A DNA stretch of 64,000 nucleotides from Kribbella aluminosa (GTDB lineage Bacteria; Actinomycetota; Actinomycetes; Propionibacteriales; Kribbellaceae): positions 3,534,001 through 3,598,000 of the forward strand of contig NZ_JAGINT010000002.1 in assembly GCF_017876295.1 (NCBI RefSeq), read 5' to 3'. Of this stretch, positions 34,701 through 41,041 are shown in pieces (position 1 is the first letter of the stretch; each line of letters starts with the position of its first letter). The position numbers and the translations under genes were made by a program. A model generated the notes under the pieces. It worked only from the letters and a program-made list of their open reading frames with translations. It was not told the origin of the DNA and made no database searches.

Positions 34701-37697
34701 TCGGCGCGGGATCCGCGGGCGGCGTTGGCGGTGCTCGGGTCGGGTCTCGCGGAGCTCGCGGCGAAGGTGGACGAGGCTGCGGCGGCGACGGGCGCGGCGG
34801 AGCTGCCCGGGAGCGGGATGGCCGCGCTGATGTCACAACAGCTCCGCGTGGCCGGCCAGCTGGTCGACGGCGTCACCAAGCTGATGCGTGAACAGCTGGC
34901 TCTGCTGACCGAGCCGCCCACCGAGGGCAAACAGTCGGAGGCTCCCGAGCCGACGGCACCGGAAACGCCCGAGGCCAACGCAGCCCCAGAAGGCGCGGAC
35001 GAGGCAACCACGGAAGGCACGCGCGAGATCGCACCGGTCGACGCGCTGACGCTCGGCGAAGGCGCCACAAACGAGAAACCCGCCAAGGGCGGCACGAACG
35101 AGAAACCCGCCAAGGGTGGTGCGAGCGACGAGTCCGTCGAGGGCGGTGCGAGGGACGAGTCCACCGAGGGTGGTACGAGCGACGAGGCCGTCGAGGGCGG
35201 CTCCGGTCGTGCACGTTTGACCTTGGGTGGTGCGGGCCGGGAGGCCGTCGAGGGTGGGGTCGGTCGTGGGCGTTTGAGTTTGGGGGATGCGGTTGCGAAG
35301 CACGGTGGGGCCGGTGTGGCTGGTGGGCGAGAGGCAGGCGTCGACGGTGCTGGTCGGGCTGTTGTGGGGCGTGGGCTGGGCGCGGGGGAGCGTACGGGTG
35401 GGGAGCAGGTTGTTGGTGGGACGGTGGTTGTGGTTCGGGAGGTCGGGGCGGGTGAAGTAGGGCAGCGGCGGGACCTGAGTTACTGGGATCACGTGCTGTC
35501 CGGCGCCGAGCCGTTGGTGTTGCCGGTGGATCGGGTGCGGGGATCCGGCGACGACGCGGTGTTGTCGGTCAGGCGGGAGTTGGATGCCGAGCTGGGGGCG
35601 GCGGTGTTCGCGTACAGCCGGGAGCGGAAGCTCAGCCCGGCGATGACGATGCTCGCGGCGGTTGCGACCGTGCTCGGGCGGTTCGCCGCGCAGGACGACG
35701 TGACGATCGGGTCCGCGATGGTACGCCCGGACGACGCGCCGGCTGCCCGCCCGCTGCCGTTGCGGATCGACCTGTCGGGTGAGCCCGACCTCGGTGAGCT
35801 CACCGAGCGGATCCGTGACATCACGGCCGCCGCGTTCGAGCATGCCGGCACCGACCTGGCGATTCTCGCGCGCGACCCGCTGTTCCAGATCCTGGTCGAT
35901 TTCGAGGACGGCGACGACGAGCTGCCGGCGGCGATCGACGTACGGTTCCGGCTCACCCACGACGGCGACGACATCAGCTGTACGGCGGACTACCGGTCCG
36001 GCCTGTTCGAGCGGCGCAGCATCGAACGCCTGCTCGACTACCTCGCCGAGGTGTTGCGCAGGGCAACGACCAGCCCGAACCTCCGGCTGCCCGAACTCGT
36101 CCTCCCGCTGGCCTCCGACCTCGAGGCCCTCCGCGAACTCGAGTCCGACGCCGACCCGGTCGGCCCGATCGGCAGGGTCCGCCGGGACGCCGTGGTGGCC
36201 GGCGAACTCAGCGGACTGCACACCCTCTTCGAGCAGCAGGTCGCCCGGACCCCGGACGCGATCGCCGTAATACAAGGCGATCGCGAGCTCACGTACGCCG
36301 AGCTCGACCGCCGCGCGAACGCCGTCGCCTGGCAGCTCACCGACCTCGGCGTGAAGCCGGGCGAGCTGGTCGCGGTACGAGTTGCCCGTGGCACCGAAAT
36401 GGTCGTCGCGGTGCTGGCCGTGCTGAAGTCCGGCGCTGCCTACCTGCCGCTGGATCCCGGCGTACCGGAATCCCGTTGGGCGTTCATGGTGCACGACGCG
36501 GCCGCCGTCGCGCTGGTCGGCGACGACGCGGCGCTGGCGGATCGCCTCGGCCTCCGCCTGGTCCCGGTCGCAGCGGTCGATGGCGACGCCCGCGCCAAGC
36601 AGGCCCCGCCGGTACGCGCCGCGGCCGACGACGTCGCGTACTGCATCTACACGTCCGGTTCCACCGGCAACCCGAAGGGTGTCGTGGTCCCGCACCGCGG
36701 CCCGGTGAACCTGGTCCGGCACTACCTGCGGACCCGGCGCTCGCTGCGGACGCTGCAGTGGACGTCGTTCGGGTTCGACGTCCACGTGCAGGAGATGTTC
36801 ACGACGCTGGCGTCCGGTGCGGCGCTGGTACTGATCGGCGAGGACGACCGGTACGACCCGGACGCGGTCGTCGCGGCGCTGCGCGATCACGACGTACAGC
36901 GGCTGTTCATGGCGTTCAGCCCGCTGACCGCGCTGCTGGCGACGATGCGCCGGCTGCCGGAGCTGCCCGCGTTGCGGGAGATCGTCGCGGGCGGTGAAGC
37001 GATGGTGCTGACGCACAAGGTGCGGGACTTCCTGGACGCGCATCCGGAGTGCCGGCTGTTCAACGAGTACGGGCCGGCCGAGGCGTCGATCGTGACCACG
37101 ATCCACGCGGTCGACCCGGCCGAGGACCGGCCGTCGATCGGGCGCCCGATCGAGGGGGTCGCGGTCCGGCTGCTGGATGCCGCGCTGCGCCCGGTGCCGG
37201 TCGGCGCGGTCGGCGAGATCCACCTCGGTGGCGCGGCCGTTGCCCAGGGCTACCTCGGGCGGCCGGAGGAGACCGAGCACGCGTTCGTCGGCGACCCGGG
37301 CCATCCGGGCGCCCGGCTGTACCGCAGCCGCGACCTCGGCCGCTGGCGCGTGGACGGCACGCTGGAGTACCTCGGCCGCGCGGACGACCAGGTGAAGATC
37401 CGCGGCCACCGGGTGGAGCCCGGCGAGACCGAGCACGTACTGGCGGACCAGCCCGGTGTCGTGGACGCGGTCGTCGTGGCCTGCTCCGACCCGGGCGGTG
37501 ACACCTGCCTGATCGGGTACGTCGTACTCGAGGACAGCGATCCCGCCGTACTGGCCCGGCTGATGCTTGACCTCGGCAAGGAGTTGCCGATCTACCTGGT
37601 CCCGGCGGACCTGATTCCGATCGAGGAACTCCCGCTCGACGACAACGGCCGCCTGGACCGCGACCGCCTGCCCGAACCGGAGTGGCTCAGGCCGTGA
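25719..37697 (+). CDS. Giant PKS/NRPS-like megaprotein with degenerate catalytic sites
   Basis: 3992 residues without a stop. Order: AMP-ligase (FAAL/CAL-like) about 33-590, with SSGSTGTPKM, FVAAWGMTETVTG and the catalytic Lys in TTPGGKILR; repetitive linker 600-1915; KS 1920-2350; AT 2415-2740, with Ser2492 in GHSVGEY and malonyl-type AFHS (His2593); ACP-like 2840-2910; Gly/Ala linker 2915-3245; partial condensation domain 3248-3500; adenylation domain 3505-3985. KS carries Ser2060 for Cys (VQSASSSS) and Asp2185 for His (EADGIGS) but keeps NIGH. The ACP has GATPAS where GxDS belongs. The C region lacks HHxxxDG. A10 is NGR, not NGK. No PCP or TE follows. Start uncertain: 25719, GTG 25767 or ATG 25815. 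Probably unable to act as a normal assembly line; AMP-ligase and AT may work. Confidence 0.85.
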   Translation: MPAFRRTPFSAGGGIRVRSGADRPAISTGPALMIPAGYPRDLPSALLRAARDFAGAGVVEIGPDGRETKLDFPTLLELAARILAGLRANGVRAGDPAVVHCTEPVGFFAAFWACTLGGIRPLLVAPNPGGDRTEEGRERLRKITDLLGWTVLIGRPSDLPNDLGLPVLDPDAMAGHEPTSDFHRPAADDIAVLMLSSGSTGTPKMVQLTHRGLVEFAAGTPAMLPVRPGQTTLNWLPLDRSGAFLLYHLLPVFTGCTNIHVNTDWVLANPLRWFDLMEQHRVNHSWSPNFGYRLTTAAVAGEPDRHWDLSALRSLVSGGEQITVPVMSEFLRVTNRFGVVPETFVAAWGMTETVTGITFARPGLTPNVHRVRIPPTGVVEWVDQRPSSGKVAVARPGAPRVEAPGVLSLVSVGAPAPGTTVRIVAPNGAVLPEGRIGQLQVASARVTPGYLGNLEADRVAFPVGNWAARKWLATGDQGFITGGQVVITGRDSERIILSGKLHYAHDIESVAATVVGAEHGLVAACGVADEESGTDRLVVFYALTSGSVPGMDQAIRSLIQTRLGLVAQVVGVPRRDFPTTPGGKILRPLLKQRWLDGTLEPGTHPHVEPAGATQASGPTGQGPSTTPETTPYADEDPSERTTELPIVRLAWKRELQQSIPTPPQRPTLGTHPETPPTAPSPQPERLPSPQPATSPAPPTDASRQPERPSAPHSGRLPALQPESLPAPASPTTSSESSSAPTTPPADAEPPSPPAPSATAAPSATPAPSATPAPPTPSAPTPATAYDPTGDRVLPEAASAPLQSPETALSTAEHQRPPRPVVPSSPFGPSRATAPSPRPTPPEATTSEAKDSEAKDSEATAPEATASEVTTSEPAPATSESPSPEAAAPIDVPSDDFTTDEPATIELTRITDTTPPATTNSPATTNPINATDSTGTYAADDSEVSGPVADADPDPDVDAIADAARTDDRNSTGAPSSDEPTSGTSTPDITLSFADEPSSADLAPADATSAETHPEVATRADVDAQHTYPTEHPDPQPNPNTENADADTENADTVDADTVDADTANADTANADRVDADTASADADGVDVGAAAANADTDVAQAVIDGATADAAPVVDPNDADVHAADASTAKPTEVDEYAADDESDAVEREATSHDLTAISNEEPVQGAPQPTEHQTDTTAAQLAGELRKTPDQADPEQADAPNTHEPNAHLNDQAAAHDTTPDKLETARTQDAPPAAHPGATVTHQAATTTEDAAALAGDDAIHARDDAIHARGDAIGAGDGAIHARGDAIGAGDGAIHARGDAIHAGDDAIGAEADATVAGQSEQDAILDEEGAPVFGDEPAVDGTDTDSVQGAVAVDEGDVPAVRDATSASKIEVVASQGDGAVAEAERAPAEVNPALTDPDPTVGPRVAGEPDAAEGPESAAESDAGDESEAAGEPDAADLPGAVDAGDAVLTRDETVAHEGALDEAAVDEVDLSAAGDDGSLVEPDTDDESDAARQPAAVDADDAVLARDEETAHKGDVAAAPDHAAADDADSAAGDEVVGAPELSGLPVGVDADADVLADGEVVAHEGDLAAQGEAVVDEGSTVVGDEVVDEGSTVDGDEVVDEGSTVDGDEVVDEGSSVVGDEGVDEDDLAGVVPDVAGRGGVASAGDGGEVAGALGARSAYVRTGSGRSGSDGTGVSGVDADDSSDAGDGSTYGVISQRVGDEPTEANGPASDPNSDVLETVDAAEGAESVGDARVGADVAGGGEDGADHAEHAEAAVDAADADGTQGATDVDGAADADGVGGAADTEAAGGAAGVVDADDAAGGAGAGRTGDAAGVAGVEGAAGQEVGGGAGGAAGVVGGAGALVVAAGAAAVAVGFARADGDGMPDGGSVHDGGGVADGVSVHDGGGVADGGGVRGVGAARGVDGSVRDGVVEPVAVVGVAGRFPGAETLEGFWENLVGGVESVRRGMPDTGDGIVAVSGVLEHVESFDAKFFGLSDREAELMEPAQRLFLEVCHQALEHGGYAGTSDRVGVFAGSGMNLYNRQHQSRDSIATRVAYRLGLTGPAIGVQSASSSSLVAVHLACQALRSGDADLALAGAAAVQVPQATTYHPAPDSILSPSGQVRAFAADADGTVGGNGVAAVLLKRLDQALADGDTVYAVIRGTAVSNTDGNQVELVERALQRAGFDADSVSYIEADGIGSPAADAAEVKALTAALRRHTDKVGFCTLGSVKPNIGHLDSAAGMAGLIKTILMLQHRTLVPTINHTEPNPALALGDSPFVIGTDVREWTVPLQSGGTTLRAGVSALDPSGTNAHVILEEAPRQIRRGDDGPVVLPLSAPDPDALADLVELYRTDLDHGTGHRLIDLAGTAALGRPAHRYRIAVAGGTERELLSALGSAQATEVPRGGPGPLGYAFTGQGAARRGMAAGLAARFPVFRSVLDECDRVYHEETGGSLNQLLLTPAAGKEGVWPTETAQPALFAFEVALARLWQSFGVQPALVVGHSVGEYAALCVAGALSVADGVRLTAKRGELMQRGTVPGAMVAVRADADRVREIARTAGVEVAAGNGPQSFVLTGSEVIVGQLAAQLDQLQVAWQRLDVDRAFHSSLVDPILSDFAEIVREITLKPLRTPMVSSWSGDLLESGTLLDSDYLVGQLRQPVLFGDAVEAVTAAGCRRFLELGPDAVLSPAGRRIAPNSTWIPAQRLGQDPVLATMNGLAELYEQGTEIAWAKVYADGGRVPLPTYPFRRVHHPVDPSVTVLAGPGTAVAGGNVAPRLNAFERVARAQSVVFEPPSSAAVKRIPLDPPAEPEPVEAAESAEDASPFALPAETHAIDADYLARAGSLPGDEMSAERYRESLDVVLDLTCEVHGLDPYDLTVDHTFAELGATPASMAPVIDELQSRFEAELAPDDLFLTYTTPHKLATAVAVQAAEPAEDSQVDDPAGTPVDGARVDGAGVGSARVGGAGVGGAGVDGAGVEGAGSAGAEVHGAVHGPHVSGADGHGRDGSARDPRAALAVLGSGLAELAAKVDEAAAATGAAELPGSGMAALMSQQLRVAGQLVDGVTKLMREQLALLTEPPTEGKQSEAPEPTAPETPEANAAPEGADEATTEGTREIAPVDALTLGEGATNEKPAKGGTNEKPAKGGASDESVEGGARDESTEGGTSDEAVEGGSGRARLTLGGAGREAVEGGVGRGRLSLGDAVAKHGGAGVAGGREAGVDGAGRAVVGRGLGAGERTGGEQVVGGTVVVVREVGAGEVGQRRDLSYWDHVLSGAEPLVLPVDRVRGSGDDAVLSVRRELDAELGAAVFAYSRERKLSPAMTMLAAVATVLGRFAAQDDVTIGSAMVRPDDAPAARPLPLRIDLSGEPDLGELTERIRDITAAAFEHAGTDLAILARDPLFQILVDFEDGDDELPAAIDVRFRLTHDGDDISCTADYRSGLFERRSIERLLDYLAEVLRRATTSPNLRLPELVLPLASDLEALRELESDADPVGPIGRVRRDAVVAGELSGLHTLFEQQVARTPDAIAVIQGDRELTYAELDRRANAVAWQLTDLGVKPGELVAVRVARGTEMVVAVLAVLKSGAAYLPLDPGVPESRWAFMVHDAAAVALVGDDAALADRLGLRLVPVAAVDGDARAKQAPPVRAAADDVAYCIYTSGSTGNPKGVVVPHRGPVNLVRHYLRTRRSLRTLQWTSFGFDVHVQEMFTTLASGAALVLIGEDDRYDPDAVVAALRDHDVQRLFMAFSPLTALLATMRRLPELPALREIVAGGEAMVLTHKVRDFLDAHPECRLFNEYGPAEASIVTTIHAVDPAEDRPSIGRPIEGVAVRLLDAALRPVPVGAVGEIHLGGAAVAQGYLGRPEETEHAFVGDPGHPGARLYRSRDLGRWRVDGTLEYLGRADDQVKIRGHRVEPGETEHVLADQPGVVDAVVVACSDPGGDTCLIGYVVLEDSDPAVLARLMLDLGKELPIYLVPADLIPIEELPLDDNGRLDRDRLPEPEWLRP
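28854..28943 (+). repeat. Six 15-bp repeats (pentapeptide DTxxA)
   Basis: Contiguous units such as GACACGGTGGATGCC start at 28854, 28869, 28884, 28899, 28914 and 28929 and encode DTENA, DTVDA, DTVDA, DTANA, DTANA and DRVDA. In frame with the megaprotein. Confidence 0.92.
29493..29660 (+). repeat. Eight 21-bp repeats (heptapeptide xDAIHAR/xDAIGAG)
   Basis: Eight consecutive 21-base units, for example GGCGACGCGATTGGCGCCGGG, encode residues 1259-1314 of the megaprotein as alternating GDAIGAG and DGAIHAR-like heptads. A higher-order 42-bp period is visible, so the array grew partly by dimer duplication. Confidence 0.93.
30459..30602 (+). repeat. Four 36-bp repeats (VVDEGSTVxGDE)
   Basis: Four near-identical 36-base units begin at 30459, 30495, 30531 and 30567 and encode a dodecapeptide rich in Asp, Glu and Val, starting at residue 1581. 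A partial fifth unit follows (GVDED). Confidence 0.93.
34525..35460 (+). repeat. Second Gly/Ala/Glu-rich repetitive linker of the megaprotein
   Basis: After the ACP-like domain come short repeats of the type VDGAGV/VGGAGV (34525-34640). A conserved-looking helical stretch (LMSQQLRVAGQLVDGVTKLM) follows. Then come decapeptide-like repeats NEKPAKGG, DESVEGGA and DESTEGGT (35080-35200). The block replaces the N-terminal half expected of the following condensation domain. Confidence 0.75.
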
Positions 37698-38164
37698 GTT
37701 GTGCTCCGGACGGGCCCAGGTGTCCGAGCGGGGTCCGGGCCCAGGACATTCGTCCTGCACCGTGGGCGAGGGATCAGACCCGGCGGCAGCCCTCCCTGCG
37801 ACCACCGTCCGCCGTCCACGATGCAGAACTCGCGCTCGATGCCGTCCCTCCACGGATCGATCGCGTTCGAATCGGTCGGACGTCGCCGACGGCGGGCCGG
37901 TTCCCGATTCGCGGGTGACACGGTTGCGGCGGGGAGTCGCCTCGCCCGCCGCTCACGTGTTCCGGTCGATCCAAGCCCCCTCGATCTCCCGGTTGCCGTC
38001 CGATCCGAGGCCCCCCTCGACCGGTCGGGGATGACGGTGCCCCCACCCCATCCATCCGTTGCATCGCTACACGTACGGCGGTCGTTACACGAATCGTGAA
38101 GATTCGTAAGAATTGCGCAAAGGTGCGCGGGAGAAGCCTTACCGAGCGGCCGGATCTGTGTGTA
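37698..38164. other. Intergenic region after the megasynthase gene
   Basis: 467 bases between the megaprotein stop and the convergent ROK kinase stop. I looked here in all frames for a missing carrier or thioesterase domain and saw none. The only structure noted is a small hairpin AGGAC-ATTC-GTCCT near 37742. Minus-strand codons near 37.8 kb look locally protein-like but without a recognisable domain. Confidence 0.5.
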
Positions 38165-39106
38165 TCAGGACAGCGCGGCCCACGCCTGATGCGCGGCGCC
38201 GAGCAGCCCGGCGTTGTCCAGTTGCGCCGGGACCACGGTGAGGTCGGTGACGAACGGCAGCTGAGCCAGCCGCTTCGCCCATGCCTGCACCGGGTCGAAC
38301 AGCACCGGCCCGGCCTTCGCGACCCCGCCGCCGATCACGACCGTGGTCAGGTCCACGGTGACGGCCGTCGCCACGATCCCCGCAGCCAGCGCCTGCGCGC
38401 CGTCGTCGAACGCGGCCAGCGCGAGCTCGTCCCCGGCCGCGGCATCGGCGGCCAGTACTTCGGCGTCCACGTCCTCGTCCGTCCGCCAGCCGCTGCGCTG
38501 GGCCCGGGCCACCATCCGCGGACCGCTCGCGTACGCCTCGACACAGCCGTACGACCCGCAGGCGCAGGCCTCGCCGTCCTGGTCGACCACCACGTGGCCG
38601 ATGTGCGCCGCGTTGCCCGACTGGCCGATCAGCGGCTTGCCGTCGACCACCAGCCCGCCGCCGACACCGGTCGACACCACGATGCCGAGCAGGGTCTTCG
38701 CGTCCCGGCCCGCGCCGCTCCAGTACTCGCCGAGGGCGAAGCAGTGCCCGTCCATGCCGAGGGTCACCGGTACGGCGCCCGCCACCGCCCGGACCCGGTC
38801 GACGAGCGGGAAGTTGCGCCAGCCGGGGATGTTCACCGGGGAGACCAGGCCGTGCTGCAGGTCGAGCGGGCCGGCCGAGCCGACGCCGACCGCGAGGGGT
38901 GCCGCGTCACCGCGGACCCGGTCGATCAGCTCACCGAGCGCGGCGAACACCTGGTCGGCGCCGCCGGCCGGGGTCCGGATCCGGTCACCGGTGAGAATCG
39001 TGCCGTCGGCGGACACCAAAGCGGCGGCCAGCTTCGTGCCGCCGATGTCGATTCCCAGCACGGACTCCCGCGCCACCAACGTGTCGTCCCCAGTGTCGTC
39101 GCTCAT
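38165..39106 (-). CDS. ROK-family sugar kinase (glucokinase-like)
   Basis: 313 residues starting at ATG 39106, preceded by GGGGGG on the coding strand. The phosphate-binding GIDIGGTKLAAAL lies near the N terminus. The catalytic Asp is in TLGMDGHCFALGE (MDG in place of the more usual NDA). The ROK zinc motif is complete: HIGHVVVDQDGEACACGSYG then CVEAYAS. It phosphorylates a hexose such as glucose or N-acetylglucosamine with ATP in the cytoplasm. It is divergent from a GH3 beta-N-acetylhexosaminidase-like gene, so an amino-sugar substrate is plausible. A palindrome in the shared promoter suggests joint control. Confidence 0.9.
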   Translation of the reverse strand: MSDDTGDDTLVARESVLGIDIGGTKLAAALVSADGTILTGDRIRTPAGGADQVFAALGELIDRVRGDAAPLAVGVGSAGPLDLQHGLVSPVNIPGWRNFPLVDRVRAVAGAVPVTLGMDGHCFALGEYWSGAGRDAKTLLGIVVSTGVGGGLVVDGKPLIGQSGNAAHIGHVVVDQDGEACACGSYGCVEAYASGPRMVARAQRSGWRTDEDVDAEVLAADAAAGDELALAAFDDGAQALAAGIVATAVTVDLTTVVIGGGVAKAGPVLFDPVQAWAKRLAQLPFVTDLTVVPAQLDNAGLLGAAHQAWAALS

Positions 39107-39210
39107 CGTCCCCCCGGTCAGGGCGGTCAGGTCGAGAGACAACGTTATCTGTAGTCGGCCCGAACAGACAGGGGTGAAAACTGGTAATCATGGAAAACCC
39201 GCAGGGTGGC

Positions 39211-39224
39211 GGCAGTTAACTGCC
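39211..39224. promoter_or_regulatory. Perfect palindrome GGCAGTTAACTGCC in the ROK kinase / GH3 promoter
   Basis: A 14-base perfect dyad in the 203-base gap between two divergent starts. It ends immediately before an ATG (39225) that opens a 30-codon leader ORF overlapping the GH3 start as ATGAGTGA. Plausible operator for a LacI or ROK repressor; not demonstrated. Confidence 0.4.
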
Positions 39225-39309
39225 ATGACAACTCCTGACAACGATGCCCCTCTGGGCGCCGACAGGCCGCCACTGGCGCCGGATGCCGCGACTGCGAGAG
39301 GGTTACCGG

Positions 39310-40788
39310 ATGAGTGATCAACTGGATCGGGACGCGGCCGGCGCGCTGGTCGTCGGCTTCACTGGTACGACGGCACCCGACGAGCTGCGGCGCGCGGTGG
39401 CCGGCGGCCTCGGCGCGGTCATCCTGTTCACCCGGAACGTCGCGGACGCCGAGCAGGTGGCGGCGCTGACCGCCGTACTGCGGTCCGAGCGCCCGGACCT
39501 GATCGTCGCGATCGACCACGAGGGCGGCGAGTTCAGCCACCTCGCGCCGGCGAACCCGTGGCCGCTGGCGTCCCCGCGGCTGCTCGGCGACCTGGACGAC
39601 ACCGAGCTGACCCGCGCCGCGGCCCGGGACGCGGCGGCGACCCTCGCGGCCCTCGGCATCGACCTGATGCTCGCGCCCTCGGTCGACGTGAACAGCAATC
39701 CGGCGAACCCGATCATCTCCACGCGGTCGTTCGGGCGTACGGCGGATGTCGTTTCGCGGCACGGCGTGGCGTTCGTCGAGGGTGTCCACGACGCCGGGAT
39801 CGCCGCCTGCCCCAAGCACTTCCCGGGTCACGGCGACGTCGCCGTCGACTCGCACACCGACCTGCCGCGCGTGGACCGCTCGGTCGAGGAGGTGCAGGCG
39901 GTCGAGCTGGCCCCGTTCCGCGCGACCATCGCGGCGGGTGCCGACGTCGTGATGAGCGCGCACATCATCTTCTCGGCGTACGACGACCAGCCCGCCACGC
40001 TGTCGCACCGGGTGCTGACCGGGTTGCTGCGGGAGGAGCTCGGATTCACCGGAGTGATCACCACCGACGCGCTCGAGATGCAGGCGATCACCAAGAACCG
40101 CCCGATCGAGGACGCCGCGGTCGCGTCGATCGGCGCGGGCGCGGACCTGGCGATGATCGCGGTCGGTACGGCGGACCCGCAGGTGCTGACCGCTCGCGTC
40201 GTCGAGGCCGTCCGTACCGGTGAGCTGCCGGCCGGGCGGGTGGCCGATGCGGCCGCGCGGGTTCGTACGCTCGCGGCGTCGCTCGGCCGGCGGAGTCGGC
40301 ACCCGGGTCTTGGCGGGGCGCCGATTCGTGAGGTGGCAGCGCGGGTGGTGGCAGGGCAGACGTTCCCGGCGCTCGGTGCGGCGCCGTACGTGGTCGATCT
40401 GACCCAGGGTTTGCACCCGGCGTGGAACCCTTATTTCTCGGGGCTTCCGGAGATCTTCACGCGGGTCGCGCCGGGCGCGGACGGGGTCGTGCTCCGTGGC
40501 GAGCACCATCTGACGGAGGACGGTACGCCGCAGGACGACGCGATCGCTCAGGCCGCGAAGGCGGCGCAGGGCCGGCCGCTGGTGATCGCCGTACAGGACG
40601 CCGGCCGTACGCCGTGGATGCGCGCCGCCCTTACCCATCTCGTCGAGGGTCACCCGGACAACGTCTTCGTCCTCTGCACCGGCATCCCCGAAGACCAGGC
40701 CCTGGTCCCGCCCGGCGTCCCGTCGGCCACCACCTCCGGCCGCAACCTGGTCGTCCTGGAAACAGTAGCCAAGCACCTGACCCGCTAG
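39310..40788 (+). CDS. Glycoside hydrolase family 3 protein (beta-N-acetylhexosaminidase-like)
   Basis: 492 residues. Start at ATG 39310 (MSDQLDRDAAG), with GAGAGG eight bases upstream. NagZ-like features: a shallow N-terminal barrel, LIVAIDHEGGEFSHL, the catalytic-loop region CPKHFPGHGDVAVDSHTDLP (His/Asp dyad characteristic of GH3 N-acetylglucosaminidases) and the nucleophile Asp in GVITTDALEMQAI. The SDA/TDALxM pattern agrees. A C-terminal domain of about 150 residues follows. It would release GlcNAc from muropeptides or chitin-type oligosaccharides in the cytoplasm, as no signal peptide is present. The adjacent ROK kinase could phosphorylate the product. Confidence 0.9.
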   Translation: MSDQLDRDAAGALVVGFTGTTAPDELRRAVAGGLGAVILFTRNVADAEQVAALTAVLRSERPDLIVAIDHEGGEFSHLAPANPWPLASPRLLGDLDDTELTRAAARDAAATLAALGIDLMLAPSVDVNSNPANPIISTRSFGRTADVVSRHGVAFVEGVHDAGIAACPKHFPGHGDVAVDSHTDLPRVDRSVEEVQAVELAPFRATIAAGADVVMSAHIIFSAYDDQPATLSHRVLTGLLREELGFTGVITTDALEMQAITKNRPIEDAAVASIGAGADLAMIAVGTADPQVLTARVVEAVRTGELPAGRVADAAARVRTLAASLGRRSRHPGLGGAPIREVAARVVAGQTFPALGAAPYVVDLTQGLHPAWNPYFSGLPEIFTRVAPGADGVVLRGEHHLTEDGTPQDDAIAQAAKAAQGRPLVIAVQDAGRTPWMRAALTHLVEGHPDNVFVLCTGIPEDQALVPPGVPSATTSGRNLVVLETVAKHLTR

Positions 40789-40856
40789 CCACTCACGCGC
40801 GCCCGACACCGCCGGCCCACTCGCGGATGCCCACTCGTGTCTGCCCGGACCTCCGG

Positions 40857-40946
40857 CCATCTCAGTGGTTAACCACTGAGATGGCCCCTTTACCTCTGGC
40901 ATGCCAGAGGTAAAGGGGCCACTTGAGGGGTTCACCTCTCAGATGG
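40857..40946. repeat. Nested palindromes, copy C1
   Basis: A perfect 28-base palindrome CCATCTCAGTGGTT plus its complement (40857-40884) touches a perfect 34-base palindrome centred on CATG (CCCCTTTACCTCTGG arms, 40885-40918). Then TTGAGGGGTTCACC occurs at 40923-40936, leading to CTCAGATGG, which mirrors the left border imperfectly. Lies after the GH3 gene, between convergent genes. Confidence 0.85.
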
Positions 40947-40980
40947 CGGGTGCGGGAGGGGGCTGCGGCCGGTGCGGGTG

Positions 40981-41041
40981 GCCCGTTCGCCCCTGGCATG
41001 CGTGGGGTGAACGGGCAACTTGTGGGGTTCACCCCTCAAGT
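40981..41041. repeat. Nested palindromes, copy C2
   Basis: GCCCGTTCGCCCC at 40981-40993 pairs with GGGGTGAACGGGC at 41004-41016 (one mismatch) around TGGCATGCGT. Next is ACTTGTGGGGT/ACCCCTCAAGT at 41018-41041. The right end runs into the last codons of the ROK regulator gene (stop at 41036), so the element overlaps coding sequence. Confidence 0.8.

Noticed and set aside
25719..37697. Siderophore or lipopeptide product prediction from the A-domain pocket
   Set aside because: The A10 Lys is missing, no carrier is present and the pocket residues could not be aligned safely, so any substrate would be guesswork.
34833..37853. 1006-residue leftward open frame
   Set aside because: Antisense to the C and A domains, with Arg/Gln-rich nonsense sequence.
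37592..37921. Minus-strand frame with PTDSNAIDPWRDGIERE-like text
   Set aside because: It overlaps the end of the megaprotein and has no start context or recognisable family.
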